In this document: piece by piece, positions 7,009 through 13,380 of the stretch
Position numbering within the stretch: position 1 is the stretch's first letter
Layout: every line of letters starts with the position of its first letter
Assembly: GCA_002435835.1 (NCBI GenBank)
Contig: DIVM01000013.1
Location: forward strand, 54,239 to 70,001
DNA: 15,763 bases
Source of the DNA: Firmicutes bacterium UBA6132
GTDB lineage: Bacteria; Bacillota_A; Clostridia; Tissierellales; Sedimentibacteraceae
Direction of reading: 5' to 3'
Position numbers and translations under genes: made by a program
The notes under the pieces: generated by a model
Told to the model about the DNA's origin: nothing
What the model saw: only the letters and a program-made list of their open reading frames with translations
The model's database searches: none

Positions 7009-7677
7009 ATGTCAAGTTGTGCAGGTTGTCCTTATGTGGAAAGATTTTGCACTAATCCAAATGGCAGTGGTGCAGATGATTGTCCGACAATTAATAATAA
7101 GAAAGATAATGACGTTGCAAAGTTAAAATATAGTGATGAAAATTTTGAAAAATTCTTCAAAGAATCAATAAGACAAGAAGGCTCGGGGTATGCTTATGAT
7201 AAGGAGGGTGATGCATATGCCTGCAAGACGCGTCTTCAGGAAATTATTGAATTTAGCCGACGAATGAATTATAAAAAGTTAGGTTTAGCTTTCTGTATGG
7301 GTCTTGCAAATGAGGCATCAATACTCAATAAAATTTTAATTGCTAATGGATTTGAAGTTGTTTCCGTTATATGTAAGGTTGGAAGTATCAGAAAAGAAGA
7401 GTTTAATATTACCAAGGATGAGAAAGTGAATCCTGAAAAATATGAGCCTATTTGTAATCCAATCGCCCAAGCAGAAATATGCAATAATGAACATACCGAG
7501 TTTAATATAGTGCTTGGATTATGTGTGGGTCATGATTCTATGTTTTTCAAGAACAGTGATGCAATGTGTACTGTTTTTGCTGTAAAAGATAGAGTTCTTG
7601 CCCATAATCCTATTGGTGCACTATATACTTCTAATTCATATTATAAGTGGCTAAAAAAACCTTTGGATAATCATTAA
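7009..7677 (+). CDS. Cysteine-rich DUF1847-family protein, function unknown
   Basis: This 222-residue soluble protein has 11 cysteines: 4, 7, 14, 25, 72, 96, 122, 149, 158, 172 and 187. The N-terminal cluster CAGCPYVERFC followed by DDCP looks like a metal or Fe-S site. Later motifs GLAFCMGLANEA (92-103), LGLCVGHDSMF (169-179) and AVKDRVLAHNPIGAL (191-205) match the DUF1847 family as I know it, in which repeated strand-Cys-Gly elements suggest a Rossmann-like core carrying metal. No enzymatic role is established. The gene follows the importer after 123 bases with its own excellent ribosome binding site, and its only downstream signal is the terminator at 7788. Its position at the end of the reductase/importer module makes a role in that pathway (Fe-S handling, electron delivery or substrate sensing) plausible but unproven. 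Confidence 0.75.
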   Translation: MSSCAGCPYVERFCTNPNGSGADDCPTINNKKDNDVAKLKYSDENFEKFFKESIRQEGSGYAYDKEGDAYACKTRLQEIIEFSRRMNYKKLGLAFCMGLANEASILNKILIANGFEVVSVICKVGSIRKEEFNITKDEKVNPEKYEPICNPIAQAEICNNEHTEFNIVLGLCVGHDSMFFKNSDAMCTVFAVKDRVLAHNPIGALYTSNSYYKWLKKPLDNH

Positions 7678-7787
7678 ATAATGTAATTATATACATCTAC
7701 TAAACCTTTAGTATCATTAAGCTTGATTCATCAATACATTTATTAGATGAAATCACTGATAAATTAGTAATGTTTATATTTGCAATA

Positions 7788-7824
7788 GGCGGTATAGATT
7801 ATTCTATGCCGCCTTTAAATTTTT
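7788..7824 (+). terminator. Terminator between convergent genes, copy 2 of the duplicated hairpin
   Basis: The hairpin GGCGGTATAGA, TTAT, TCTATGCCGCC (7788-7813) is identical to 1512-1537 and is followed by TTTAAATTTTT. It stops rightward transcription from the DUF1847 gene. It sits 14 bases past the end of the leftward peptidase gene and may also serve that gene, although the opposite strand has only a poor T-tract. The preceding stretch from 7678 shows nothing else recognisable. Confidence 0.85.
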
Positions 7825-7827
7825 AAT

Positions 7828-8760
7828 CTAATTATTATATAAACTAACAGTAGGTTCAGTGATTGTAAGTGTATTATCGATAGTATTAAGGTTTGCAATT
7901 GCACCAATTGGTATGGCCATTTTATAAATTCCATGCCCAGAAGCTAAATTTGTCATTAGTGGCTTGCCCATAGGTACCATTACATTATTTATTAAATCTT
8001 CATAAGTAGTATTATAATTGGCATAACATCCTGTGCATTCTCCCATGATAATACCAGCACAGTCCCGAAATTTTCCTGCATGAACTAAATGACTTATTAA
8101 TCTATAAACTCGGCTTATGGCTTCATGAGTTTCTTCTATAAAAAAAATCTTTCCTCTTGTATCAACTTCAAAAGGAGTTCCCAATGTATCTACAAATGAT
8201 GCTAAATTACCTCCTACTATAGGGGCTGTTACATTGCCTAAAACTCTGCTTACTAAGGGCATTTCAGGAGGGTTTTCAAGAAGCCTTGGTGATGTTATGG
8301 TAGAAGTTGCAGTAAAAAATTGATTGAAGTTATATGCAGGAGTGGTTTCTCTAAAATCTATTAAAAGTAAACTGTGAAAAGAAATTAAATTTGCCCAAAT
8401 GTATAATACATTTAATAAAACTGTTATATCGCTATACCCAGTAACAATTTTAGGATTACGGTTTATTGTTGGGTAATCAAGATATGGAATTATATCTGCG
8501 ACACCAGTACCTCCTCTTGTGGGTATTATTGCCTTAACAAGAGGATTCTCAAACATGCTCATTAAATCAGATGCCCTTTGCTGAGGTGTAGCTGCCACAA
8601 TACCTGAACTTGAATACACATATTGGCCTAAAACTACATTAAACCCCATATTTTCAAGAGTCTGTATTCTTGAATTAATGGTGGCCGTATCACGTGGGCT
8701 TCCAAGGGTTACAATTCCTATGGTATCACCTGCTCGTAAAATAGGTGGTCTTATAGCCAT
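7828..8760 (-). CDS. Peptidase S66 family protein (LD-carboxypeptidase / MccF-like)
   Basis: At 310 residues this is a normal length for S66 serine peptidases. The expected triad is visible: nucleophile Ser110 in VTGYSDIT, Glu209 in FFIEETHE and His276 in SGHGIYKMAIPIG. The N-terminal PPILRAGDTIGIV and the RGGTGVADIIPYLD segment (82-95) are also family hallmarks. Known members are LdcA, which removes the terminal D-alanine from muropeptide tetrapeptides in the cytoplasm during wall recycling, and MccF, which cleaves the amide linking peptide to nucleotide in microcin C-type antibiotics. There is no signal peptide, so it acts in the cytoplasm. Start: AGGAGG precedes the ATG on the minus strand. 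It lies 60 bases after an XRE-cupin regulator on the same strand, probably co-transcribed. That context is unusual for simple wall recycling. The precise substrate is undecided. Confidence 0.88.
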   Translation of the reverse strand: MAIRPPILRAGDTIGIVTLGSPRDTATINSRIQTLENMGFNVVLGQYVYSSSGIVAATPQQRASDLMSMFENPLVKAIIPTRGGTGVADIIPYLDYPTINRNPKIVTGYSDITVLLNVLYIWANLISFHSLLLIDFRETTPAYNFNQFFTATSTITSPRLLENPPEMPLVSRVLGNVTAPIVGGNLASFVDTLGTPFEVDTRGKIFFIEETHEAISRVYRLISHLVHAGKFRDCAGIIMGECTGCYANYNTTYEDLINNVMVPMGKPLMTNLASGHGIYKMAIPIGAIANLNTIDNTLTITEPTVSLYNN

Positions 8761-8788
8761 TTTGTTTTCCTCCTGTGAATTTATACTT

Positions 8789-8801
8789 CATATAGTATAT
8801 G
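8789..8801. promoter_or_regulatory. Small palindrome between regulator and peptidase genes
   Basis: CATATA, one G, TATATG is a perfect 6-bp inverted repeat in the 60-base gap. It could be a regulator site in front of the peptidase gene, but it is short and AT-rich enough to be chance. Confidence 0.2.
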
Positions 8802-8820
8802 CAAACCATAGAGGGTGGTG

Positions 8821-9423
8821 TTAAGATTTTGGTTGATTTAACTTGTATTGAGATGTGGAAACAATCATCATCTGTGCTGTTTCATCGCTTTCATTGACCC
8901 AACGATGCCCTATGTTGTTAGGGTAATAAAGAGTATCAAATTCATTTAGTTTATAAGGTGTATTATTTTCAAGATCGAAAGTAATTTTACCTTTTAATAT
9001 AAAAACGAATTCTTCACCTTCGTGATAATAGTAAGGGCCTGAATCAGTTTTAGGCGGCATTTCTATTATGCTTCCCCACATATCATTTTCACCTTTTGTT
9101 ATATTATATTCTATTAATTCTTTACCATTACTAATATTCCTTGTGAATGTCTTTTGTTCATTTTTACGAACAAGTTTAATTTTATCCGAACTATTTTCTA
9201 TAAATATAGCTGATACTGGAAATCTTAATGCATTGCATATGGCATTTAAAGATGTCAAATTAGGAGAAGTTTTTCCAGTTTCTATTTGACTGATAGTTCC
9301 GGAAGCAACGTCTGAGATGGCTGATAATTCCCGAATTGAGAGGCCTTGGTCTAATCGCCTTTGCTTTATAAAATTTCCAATTGATATAAGGTCTAAATTT
9401 TCCGTTTTAAATTCCTCCTTCAT
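8821..9423 (-). CDS. XRE-family regulator with C-terminal cupin domain
   Basis: A 200-residue one-component regulator. The N-terminal helix-turn-helix covers about 15-72 (IGNFIKQRRLDQGLSIREL, then SGTISQIETGKTSPNLTSL, the usual recognition-helix region). The C-terminal cupin covers about 116-188, with His134 and Glu137/138 in YYYHEGEEFVFILKG and His173 in PNNIGHRWVN as the barrel pocket. Relatives of this architecture (PuuR type) sense small molecules in the cupin and repress neighbouring uptake and catabolism genes. It is transcribed away from the BMP/ABC operon, and the shared 260-base region contains a palindrome over the opposing promoter's -10 box, so it probably controls that operon and its own peptidase-containing unit. 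The start is odd: the only good GGAGG motif lies just inside the frame, after the ATG, and no later start codon fits it. Confidence 0.9.
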   Translation of the reverse strand: MKEEFKTENLDLISIGNFIKQRRLDQGLSIRELSAISDVASGTISQIETGKTSPNLTSLNAICNALRFPVSAIFIENSSDKIKLVRKNEQKTFTRNISNGKELIEYNITKGENDMWGSIIEMPPKTDSGPYYYHEGEEFVFILKGKITFDLENNTPYKLNEFDTLYYPNNIGHRWVNESDETAQMMIVSTSQYKLNQPKS

Positions 9424-9440
9424 TTCATTTTCGTTTATTT

Positions 9441-9449
9441 ATTATATCA
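9441..9449 (-). promoter_or_regulatory. Extended -10 promoter of the regulator gene, very short leader
   Basis: On the minus strand TGATATAAT is an extended -10 element (TG, one base, TATAAT at 9446-9441), with no good -35 box at 16-18 bases. Initiation about seven bases on would leave a leader of roughly 10 bases before the ATG at 9423, with no Shine-Dalgarno site in it. Confidence 0.5.
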
Positions 9450-9506
9450 TAAGTGCAGAACGCTAATCGTCTTGTTTTACACCGATTCAATAAATATATA
9501 GAAATT

Positions 9507-9522
9507 AAAGACTTTTGTCTTT
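9507..9522. promoter_or_regulatory. Inverted repeat in the divergent regulatory region
   Basis: AAAGAC (9507-9512), TTTT, GTCTTT (9517-9522) is a perfect 6-bp inverted repeat midway between the two divergent start codons. It is not followed by a terminator T-run. Possible operator; short enough to be chance. Confidence 0.3.
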
Positions 9523-9601
9523 GTTTCATTAATTGTATTTATTATATCAGATATGGTATTTATAAGCAAAATAAAAATTTTGCCGAAATATAAAATAATA
9601 T

Positions 9602-9630
9602 TTGACAACATCGTTCGTATTCATTATAAT
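9602..9630 (+). promoter_or_regulatory. Perfect-consensus sigma-A promoter of the BMP/ABC operon
   Basis: TTGACA (9602-9607), a 17-base spacer and TATAAT (9625-9630) match the consensus at all 12 positions with ideal spacing. Transcription would start near 9637, giving a leader of about 47 bases, too short for a riboswitch. Such a strong promoter normally needs repression, and a palindrome covers its -10 box. Confidence 0.85.
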
Positions 9631-9633
9631 GAA
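9620..9633. promoter_or_regulatory. Palindromic operator candidate covering the -10 box
   Basis: TTCATTATAATGAA is a perfect 14-bp palindrome that contains the TATAAT box. A regulator bound here would block RNA polymerase directly. The adjacent divergent XRE-cupin gene is the natural candidate. The centre of any TATAAT is partly self-complementary, so only the outer TTCA/TGAA adds real information. Confidence 0.5.
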
Positions 9634-9683
9634 CATATAATTGAGTTTACATATTCTGACAAATAAGAAGGGAAGAAAGCGAA

Positions 9684-10718
9684 ATGAAAAAGTTTTTAAG
9701 TGTAGTACTATGTTTAACAATGAGTATTTTTATGTTGACAGGTTGCTCAAGTTCTAAGGAAGCTGCAGAGCCTCAACAAGCTGAACAAAAGGAAGAAAGT
9801 AATTCAGAAGAACCTCTTAAAGTTGCTCTTTGCGTATCAGGTGCAGTAAATGATATGGGGTGGAATCAAGTTGCATATGAAGGATTAAAATTAGTAGAAG
9901 AAAAATTTGGCTGTGAAACAGCATATACTGAGAATTTAGGAACTGCTGATATAGCAGCTGCATTTACAGATTATGCATCAGCAGGATATGACATTATAAT
10001 AGGACATGGATATGAATTTGGAGATCCTGCAGTAGAAGTTGCTGCTAATTATCCGGATACAAAATTCATAATTACAGAAAGCGAAGTTTCAGCAGAAAAT
10101 GTAGCATCATATGTTATGAAATGTGAAGAAACTGCATATTTAGAAGGTATGCTTGCAGCAAGCATGACAAAAACAGGCAAAGTTGGAGCCATAGGACCTA
10201 TCCAGGGAGCATCATTAGTTAAGATTGTAAACGGATTTGAAGATGGTGCAAAATCTGTAAATCCGAATATTGAAGTTCAAACAGCATGGACAGGCTCATT
10301 CACTGATACTGCTCTTGCTAAAGAAGCTGCAACAGCAATGATTGAAAGTGGCGTAGATATAATTAAACATTGTGCTAACGAAAGCGGAACAGGTGCTATT
10401 AATTCAGCTAAAGATGCAGGTATATATGCCATAGGGGATTCATATGACCAATATGAATTAGCTCCACAAACTATATTAACATCTGCTCTTTACAATGTAC
10501 CAAATTTAGTTGAAGCAGCAGTTCAGGATGTTATTGACGGAGAATTCAAGGGTGAAGTTAAATATCTTGGAATGGCCGATGGAATTGTAGCATTATCTCC
10601 TTATCATGATATGGAAAATGTAATTCCAAATGAAGTTAAAGAATTAATCAATAAAAAGATGGAAGATATGAAATCAGACGCATTTGTTGCTCCATATGAT
10701 CCAAAAGTAAGACAATAA
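9684..10718 (+). CDS. BMP-family ABC substrate-binding lipoprotein (PnrA-like, nucleoside type)
   Basis: This 344-residue lipoprotein has a signal peptide MKKFLSVVLCLTMSIFMLTGC with the lipobox ending at Cys21 and an acidic Ser/Glu linker to about residue 44. The mature domain starts LKVALCVSGAVNDMGWNQVAYEG, the classic BMP/PnrA opening, where the aromatic in NDMGWN lies at the ligand site. It continues with GYDIIIGHGYEFGD, YVMKCEETAYLEGMLAA, KVGAIGPIQGASLVKIVNGFEDGA and a terminal DPKVRQ. Family members bind purine or other nucleosides and related compounds outside the membrane and hand them to a CUT2-like importer. Such an importer follows (ATPase and two permeases), and an amidohydrolase ends the cluster, which supports a purine-like ligand. 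The gene is first after the consensus promoter at 9602. The exact ligand is not decided by the sequence. Confidence 0.9.
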   Translation: MKKFLSVVLCLTMSIFMLTGCSSSKEAAEPQQAEQKEESNSEEPLKVALCVSGAVNDMGWNQVAYEGLKLVEEKFGCETAYTENLGTADIAAAFTDYASAGYDIIIGHGYEFGDPAVEVAANYPDTKFIITESEVSAENVASYVMKCEETAYLEGMLAASMTKTGKVGAIGPIQGASLVKIVNGFEDGAKSVNPNIEVQTAWTGSFTDTALAKEAATAMIESGVDIIKHCANESGTGAINSAKDAGIYAIGDSYDQYELAPQTILTSALYNVPNLVEAAVQDVIDGEFKGEVKYLGMADGIVALSPYHDMENVIPNEVKELINKKMEDMKSDAFVAPYDPKVRQ

Positions 10719-10725
10719 TATATAA

Positions 10726-10756
10726 TGCGGTGTTGATGAATTTCATTAGCACCGTA
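10726..10756 (+). promoter_or_regulatory. Long stem-loop between the lipoprotein and ATPase genes
   Basis: The core arms CGGTGTTGATGAA (10728-10740) and TTCATTAGCACCG (10742-10754) pair over 13 positions with two G-T wobbles, and two more pairs extend the base. A few inner pairs must open to form the loop. GTTTATTTAG follows, not a true terminator tract. Its place directly after the receptor gene fits a 3'-end stabiliser or partial terminator that keeps receptor mRNA more abundant than the rest of the operon. Confidence 0.55.
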
Positions 10757-10784
10757 GTTTATTTAGAATATTTTTATGAAAGAC

Positions 10785-10790
10785 AAGGAG
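10785..10790 (+). promoter_or_regulatory. Ribosome binding site fixing the ATPase start
   Basis: AAGGAG lies 5 bases before the ATG at 10796. An in-frame GTG at 10730 would put its start inside the stem-loop and add 22 residues not typical of the family, so it is rejected. Confidence 0.8.
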
Positions 10791-10795
10791 ACGCC

Positions 10796-12313
10796 ATGTC
10801 AATTTTAGAAATGAAAAACATATGTAAATCTTTTAATGGAGTATTAGTAAATGATTCTATTGATTTGTCAGTAAAAAAGGGAGAGATTCATGCTCTATTA
10901 GGGGAAAATGGAGCTGGAAAAACTACTCTTATGAATATATTATTCGGCTTATACACAGTGGATAAAGGTGAAATTGTTTGGAAAAATAAAACTATTAAAT
11001 TTAATTCGCCAAAGGAAGCAATTGAAAATGGTATAGGTATGGTTCACCAACATTTTTCATTAGTAAATAAAATGACAGTATTAGATAATATTATATTAGG
11101 GTTAAAACTAAAAGGTTTTTCCATTCAAAGAAAGGATTTGAAAAAAGATATTTTGTCATTAGCAGAAAAATATGGTCTGAGTATTAATCCTGATGTAATA
11201 ATAAATGAACTGTCTGTGGGTGAACAGCAAAGAGTAGAAATATTAAAAGCATTATATAGAAATGTAGAACTTTTGATTCTTGATGAACCTACAGGGGTTT
11301 TGACACCAGATGAAACAAAACATTTTTTTAGTGTTCTAAAAAGATTAAAAAATGAAGGTTATGCTGTAATAATTATTACTCACAGGATGAGTGAAATAAT
11401 GGAAATAAGCGATAGAGTAACCATTATACGAGACGGCAAAAAAATAAAAACTTTAGTAACTGAAAAAACAAATGCAGATGAACTATCTTATTATATGATT
11501 GGACGTGAGTTATCTAATTCGTTTTATATACCTAAAAATACATCTAAAAATGAAATACTTAAATTAGAGAATGTTACTTTAAAAAAACATAATAAAAAAG
11601 AAAATTTAATGGATATCAACTTATCAGTTTATGAAGGGGAAATCTTAGGAATTGCTGGTGTGGACGGAAATGGACAAAAGGAACTTGCAGAAGTCATAGC
11701 AGGAATTTCCCATCATACAAGCGGTGAAATAATATATAATGAAAAAAGTATTAATAAATTAAAAGTAAGAGAGAGATTTGAAAAAGGTATAACGTATATA
11801 TCAGATGACAGACATTCTGACGGATTAATTCTTGAAATGAGCGTTAAAGATAATTTAATACTTCGAGAATTTAGAAATGAACCATATTCAAAATATAAAA
11901 TATTAAATAAAGTGAAAATTCTTAAATCAGCAAATAAATCTATTGAAGAATATCGCATAAAAACATCAGGAACTACACAGGCTGAAACCCCTGTAAAACT
12001 AATGTCTGGCGGAAATCAACAAAAGATTATTATAGCAAGAGAGGTAACTCAAAGTGCAAAACTAATTATTGCTAATCAGCCCACAAGGGGATTAGATATT
12101 GGTGCAACAGAATTTGTAAGAACAACACTTTTAAATAAAAGAAATGAAAATAAAAGCGTTATTCTTATTTCAGCAGATTTAGAAGAAATTATGGCAATTT
12201 GTGATAGAATTGCAGTAATGTTTGAAGGAAAAATAATGGGGATTATTAACAGAGATGAAGCAGATGTACAAAAAATTGGATTGTACATGGGCGGAATCAA
12301 AGGGGTGGTATAA
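10796..12313 (+). CDS. Double-domain ABC ATPase of a nucleoside-type importer (NupO/RbsA-like)
   Basis: The 505-residue protein holds two fused nucleotide-binding domains. Domain 1 is complete: Walker A GENGAGKTT (36-44), signature LSVGEQQR (139-146), Walker B LLILDE (159-164) and switch His196 (in IIITHRMSE). Domain 2 keeps a good signature, LMSGGNQQK (402-410), but is degenerate elsewhere. Its P-loop reads GVDGNGQKE (288-296), Walker B is LIIANQ (Asn427/Gln428 instead of Asp/Glu), and the switch His is replaced by Ala460 (in LISADLEE). This asymmetry is normal for CUT2/BMP importer ATPases, where one composite site hydrolyses ATP. The stop overlaps the first permease start (TAATG), so the genes are translationally coupled. 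It energises the importer fed by the BMP lipoprotein. Confidence 0.94.
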   Translation: MSILEMKNICKSFNGVLVNDSIDLSVKKGEIHALLGENGAGKTTLMNILFGLYTVDKGEIVWKNKTIKFNSPKEAIENGIGMVHQHFSLVNKMTVLDNIILGLKLKGFSIQRKDLKKDILSLAEKYGLSINPDVIINELSVGEQQRVEILKALYRNVELLILDEPTGVLTPDETKHFFSVLKRLKNEGYAVIIITHRMSEIMEISDRVTIIRDGKKIKTLVTEKTNADELSYYMIGRELSNSFYIPKNTSKNEILKLENVTLKKHNKKENLMDINLSVYEGEILGIAGVDGNGQKELAEVIAGISHHTSGEIIYNEKSINKLKVRERFEKGITYISDDRHSDGLILEMSVKDNLILREFRNEPYSKYKILNKVKILKSANKSIEEYRIKTSGTTQAETPVKLMSGGNQQKIIIAREVTQSAKLIIANQPTRGLDIGATEFVRTTLLNKRNENKSVILISADLEEIMAICDRIAVMFEGKIMGIINRDEADVQKIGLYMGGIKGVV

Positions 12314-13380
12314 TGGATAAAAGACAAAAGTTAACTGAAATAATAATAATAATTTTTATCACTTTAATGGTTGCAACTGCTTTGATTTTGCTTAGCGGTG
12401 CAAATATTTTAGAAGCATATGCCATGTTCGTTCGCGGTATCTTTGGTAATAAAAATGGATTCTTTGAGATTTTCGTAAAAGCAACACCCCTCATATTTAC
12501 AGGATTAGGATGTGCTGTAGCATTTAGAAGCGGTTATTTCAATATAGGTGCAGAAGGACAGTTTTATATGGGAGCAATTGCTGCTTGTATGGTATCATTA
12601 GGGCTTCCTGATTTACCTGGTATACTTAGAATTATTTTATCCTTTGTAGCAGGTTTTGTAGCTGGAGGGATATGGTCATTGGTTGCAGCTTTAGTAAAAG
12701 CAAAGTTTCGAATATCGGAAATAATTGTAACCATTATGCTGAATTATATTGCCATAAATTTTGTAGGTATAGCAGTTAGAACTTTTTTGATGGATCCAGC
12801 GGGCAGTGTACCTCAATCAGCTAAAATAGATGCTTCTTCAGTTTTGCCTCTTTTAATGCCACCGTCAAGACTTAATGCAGGATTTCTTGTTGCTGTTTTT
12901 GCAGTTGCATTGACATGGTTTATAATGGAGAAAACCACTCTTGGTTACGAAATAAAAACTGTAGGATTTAATAAAAGAGCTGCTTCTTGTAACGGAATAT
13001 CAACTGTAAAAAGCATTGTCATAGCTGCTGTTTTAAGTGGAGGTCTTGCCGGACTTGCAGGAGTTGTAGAAGTGCTTGGAATTCAAAAGAAACTTTTGGA
13101 AGGCATATCTTCTAATTGCGGTTATACTGCAGTATTAATTTCATTGCTCGCTTCAAACAACCCACTTGGAGTGTTCATTGCATCAATTGGATTTGCAACT
13201 TTGCAAGTTGGAGCTAATTCAATGCAACGTCAGCTTGGCATTCCGTCTGCAATTGTTGATATATTAATAGGGCTCGTAGTACTTTTAATTATGGCAAAGC
13301 AATTATTTAAGCATAAATTTAAATATATTGAAAAAAATAAAATATCAAGACAGCTGAGGGAGGAAATAAATGTTAAATGA
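12313..13380 (+). CDS. ABC permease subunit 1 of the nucleoside-type importer (NupP-like)
   Basis: A 355-residue membrane protein of the branched-chain/ribose/nucleoside permease superfamily (BPD_transp_2). About eight to ten hydrophobic segments are visible, beginning at 9-29. The conserved FNIGAEGQFYMGAIAA (76-91), KAKFRISEIIVTIMLNYIA (129-147) and SGGLAGLAGVVEVLG (242-256) identify the longer of the two permeases in BMP-type importers. A GGGGTGG site lies upstream, and the start overlaps the ATPase stop by one base. The C-terminal tail (about 330-355) is basic and cytoplasmic, and its last codons overlap the next permease by 11 bases, so the two subunits are probably made in equal amounts as a heterodimer. 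Confidence 0.92.
   Translation: MDKRQKLTEIIIIIFITLMVATALILLSGANILEAYAMFVRGIFGNKNGFFEIFVKATPLIFTGLGCAVAFRSGYFNIGAEGQFYMGAIAACMVSLGLPDLPGILRIILSFVAGFVAGGIWSLVAALVKAKFRISEIIVTIMLNYIAINFVGIAVRTFLMDPAGSVPQSAKIDASSVLPLLMPPSRLNAGFLVAVFAVALTWFIMEKTTLGYEIKTVGFNKRAASCNGISTVKSIVIAAVLSGGLAGLAGVVEVLGIQKKLLEGISSNCGYTAVLISLLASNNPLGVFIASIGFATLQVGANSMQRQLGIPSAIVDILIGLVVLLIMAKQLFKHKFKYIEKNKISRQLREEINVK

Noticed and set aside
1512..7824. Composite mobile element bounded by the duplicated hairpins
   Set aside because: The copies are short, in direct orientation and followed by T-tracts as in terminators. No transposase, integrase or target-site duplication is visible.
9631..9683. Purine riboswitch in front of the BMP/ABC operon
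   Set aside because: The leader from the consensus promoter is only about 47 bases and shows none of the three-stem structure or conserved loops a purine riboswitch needs.
10796..12313. Loss-of-function mutation in the second ATPase domain (Asn-Gln in Walker B, missing switch His)
   Set aside because: This degeneration is normal for the second domain of CUT2/nucleoside-type fused ABC ATPases and does not indicate a pseudogene.
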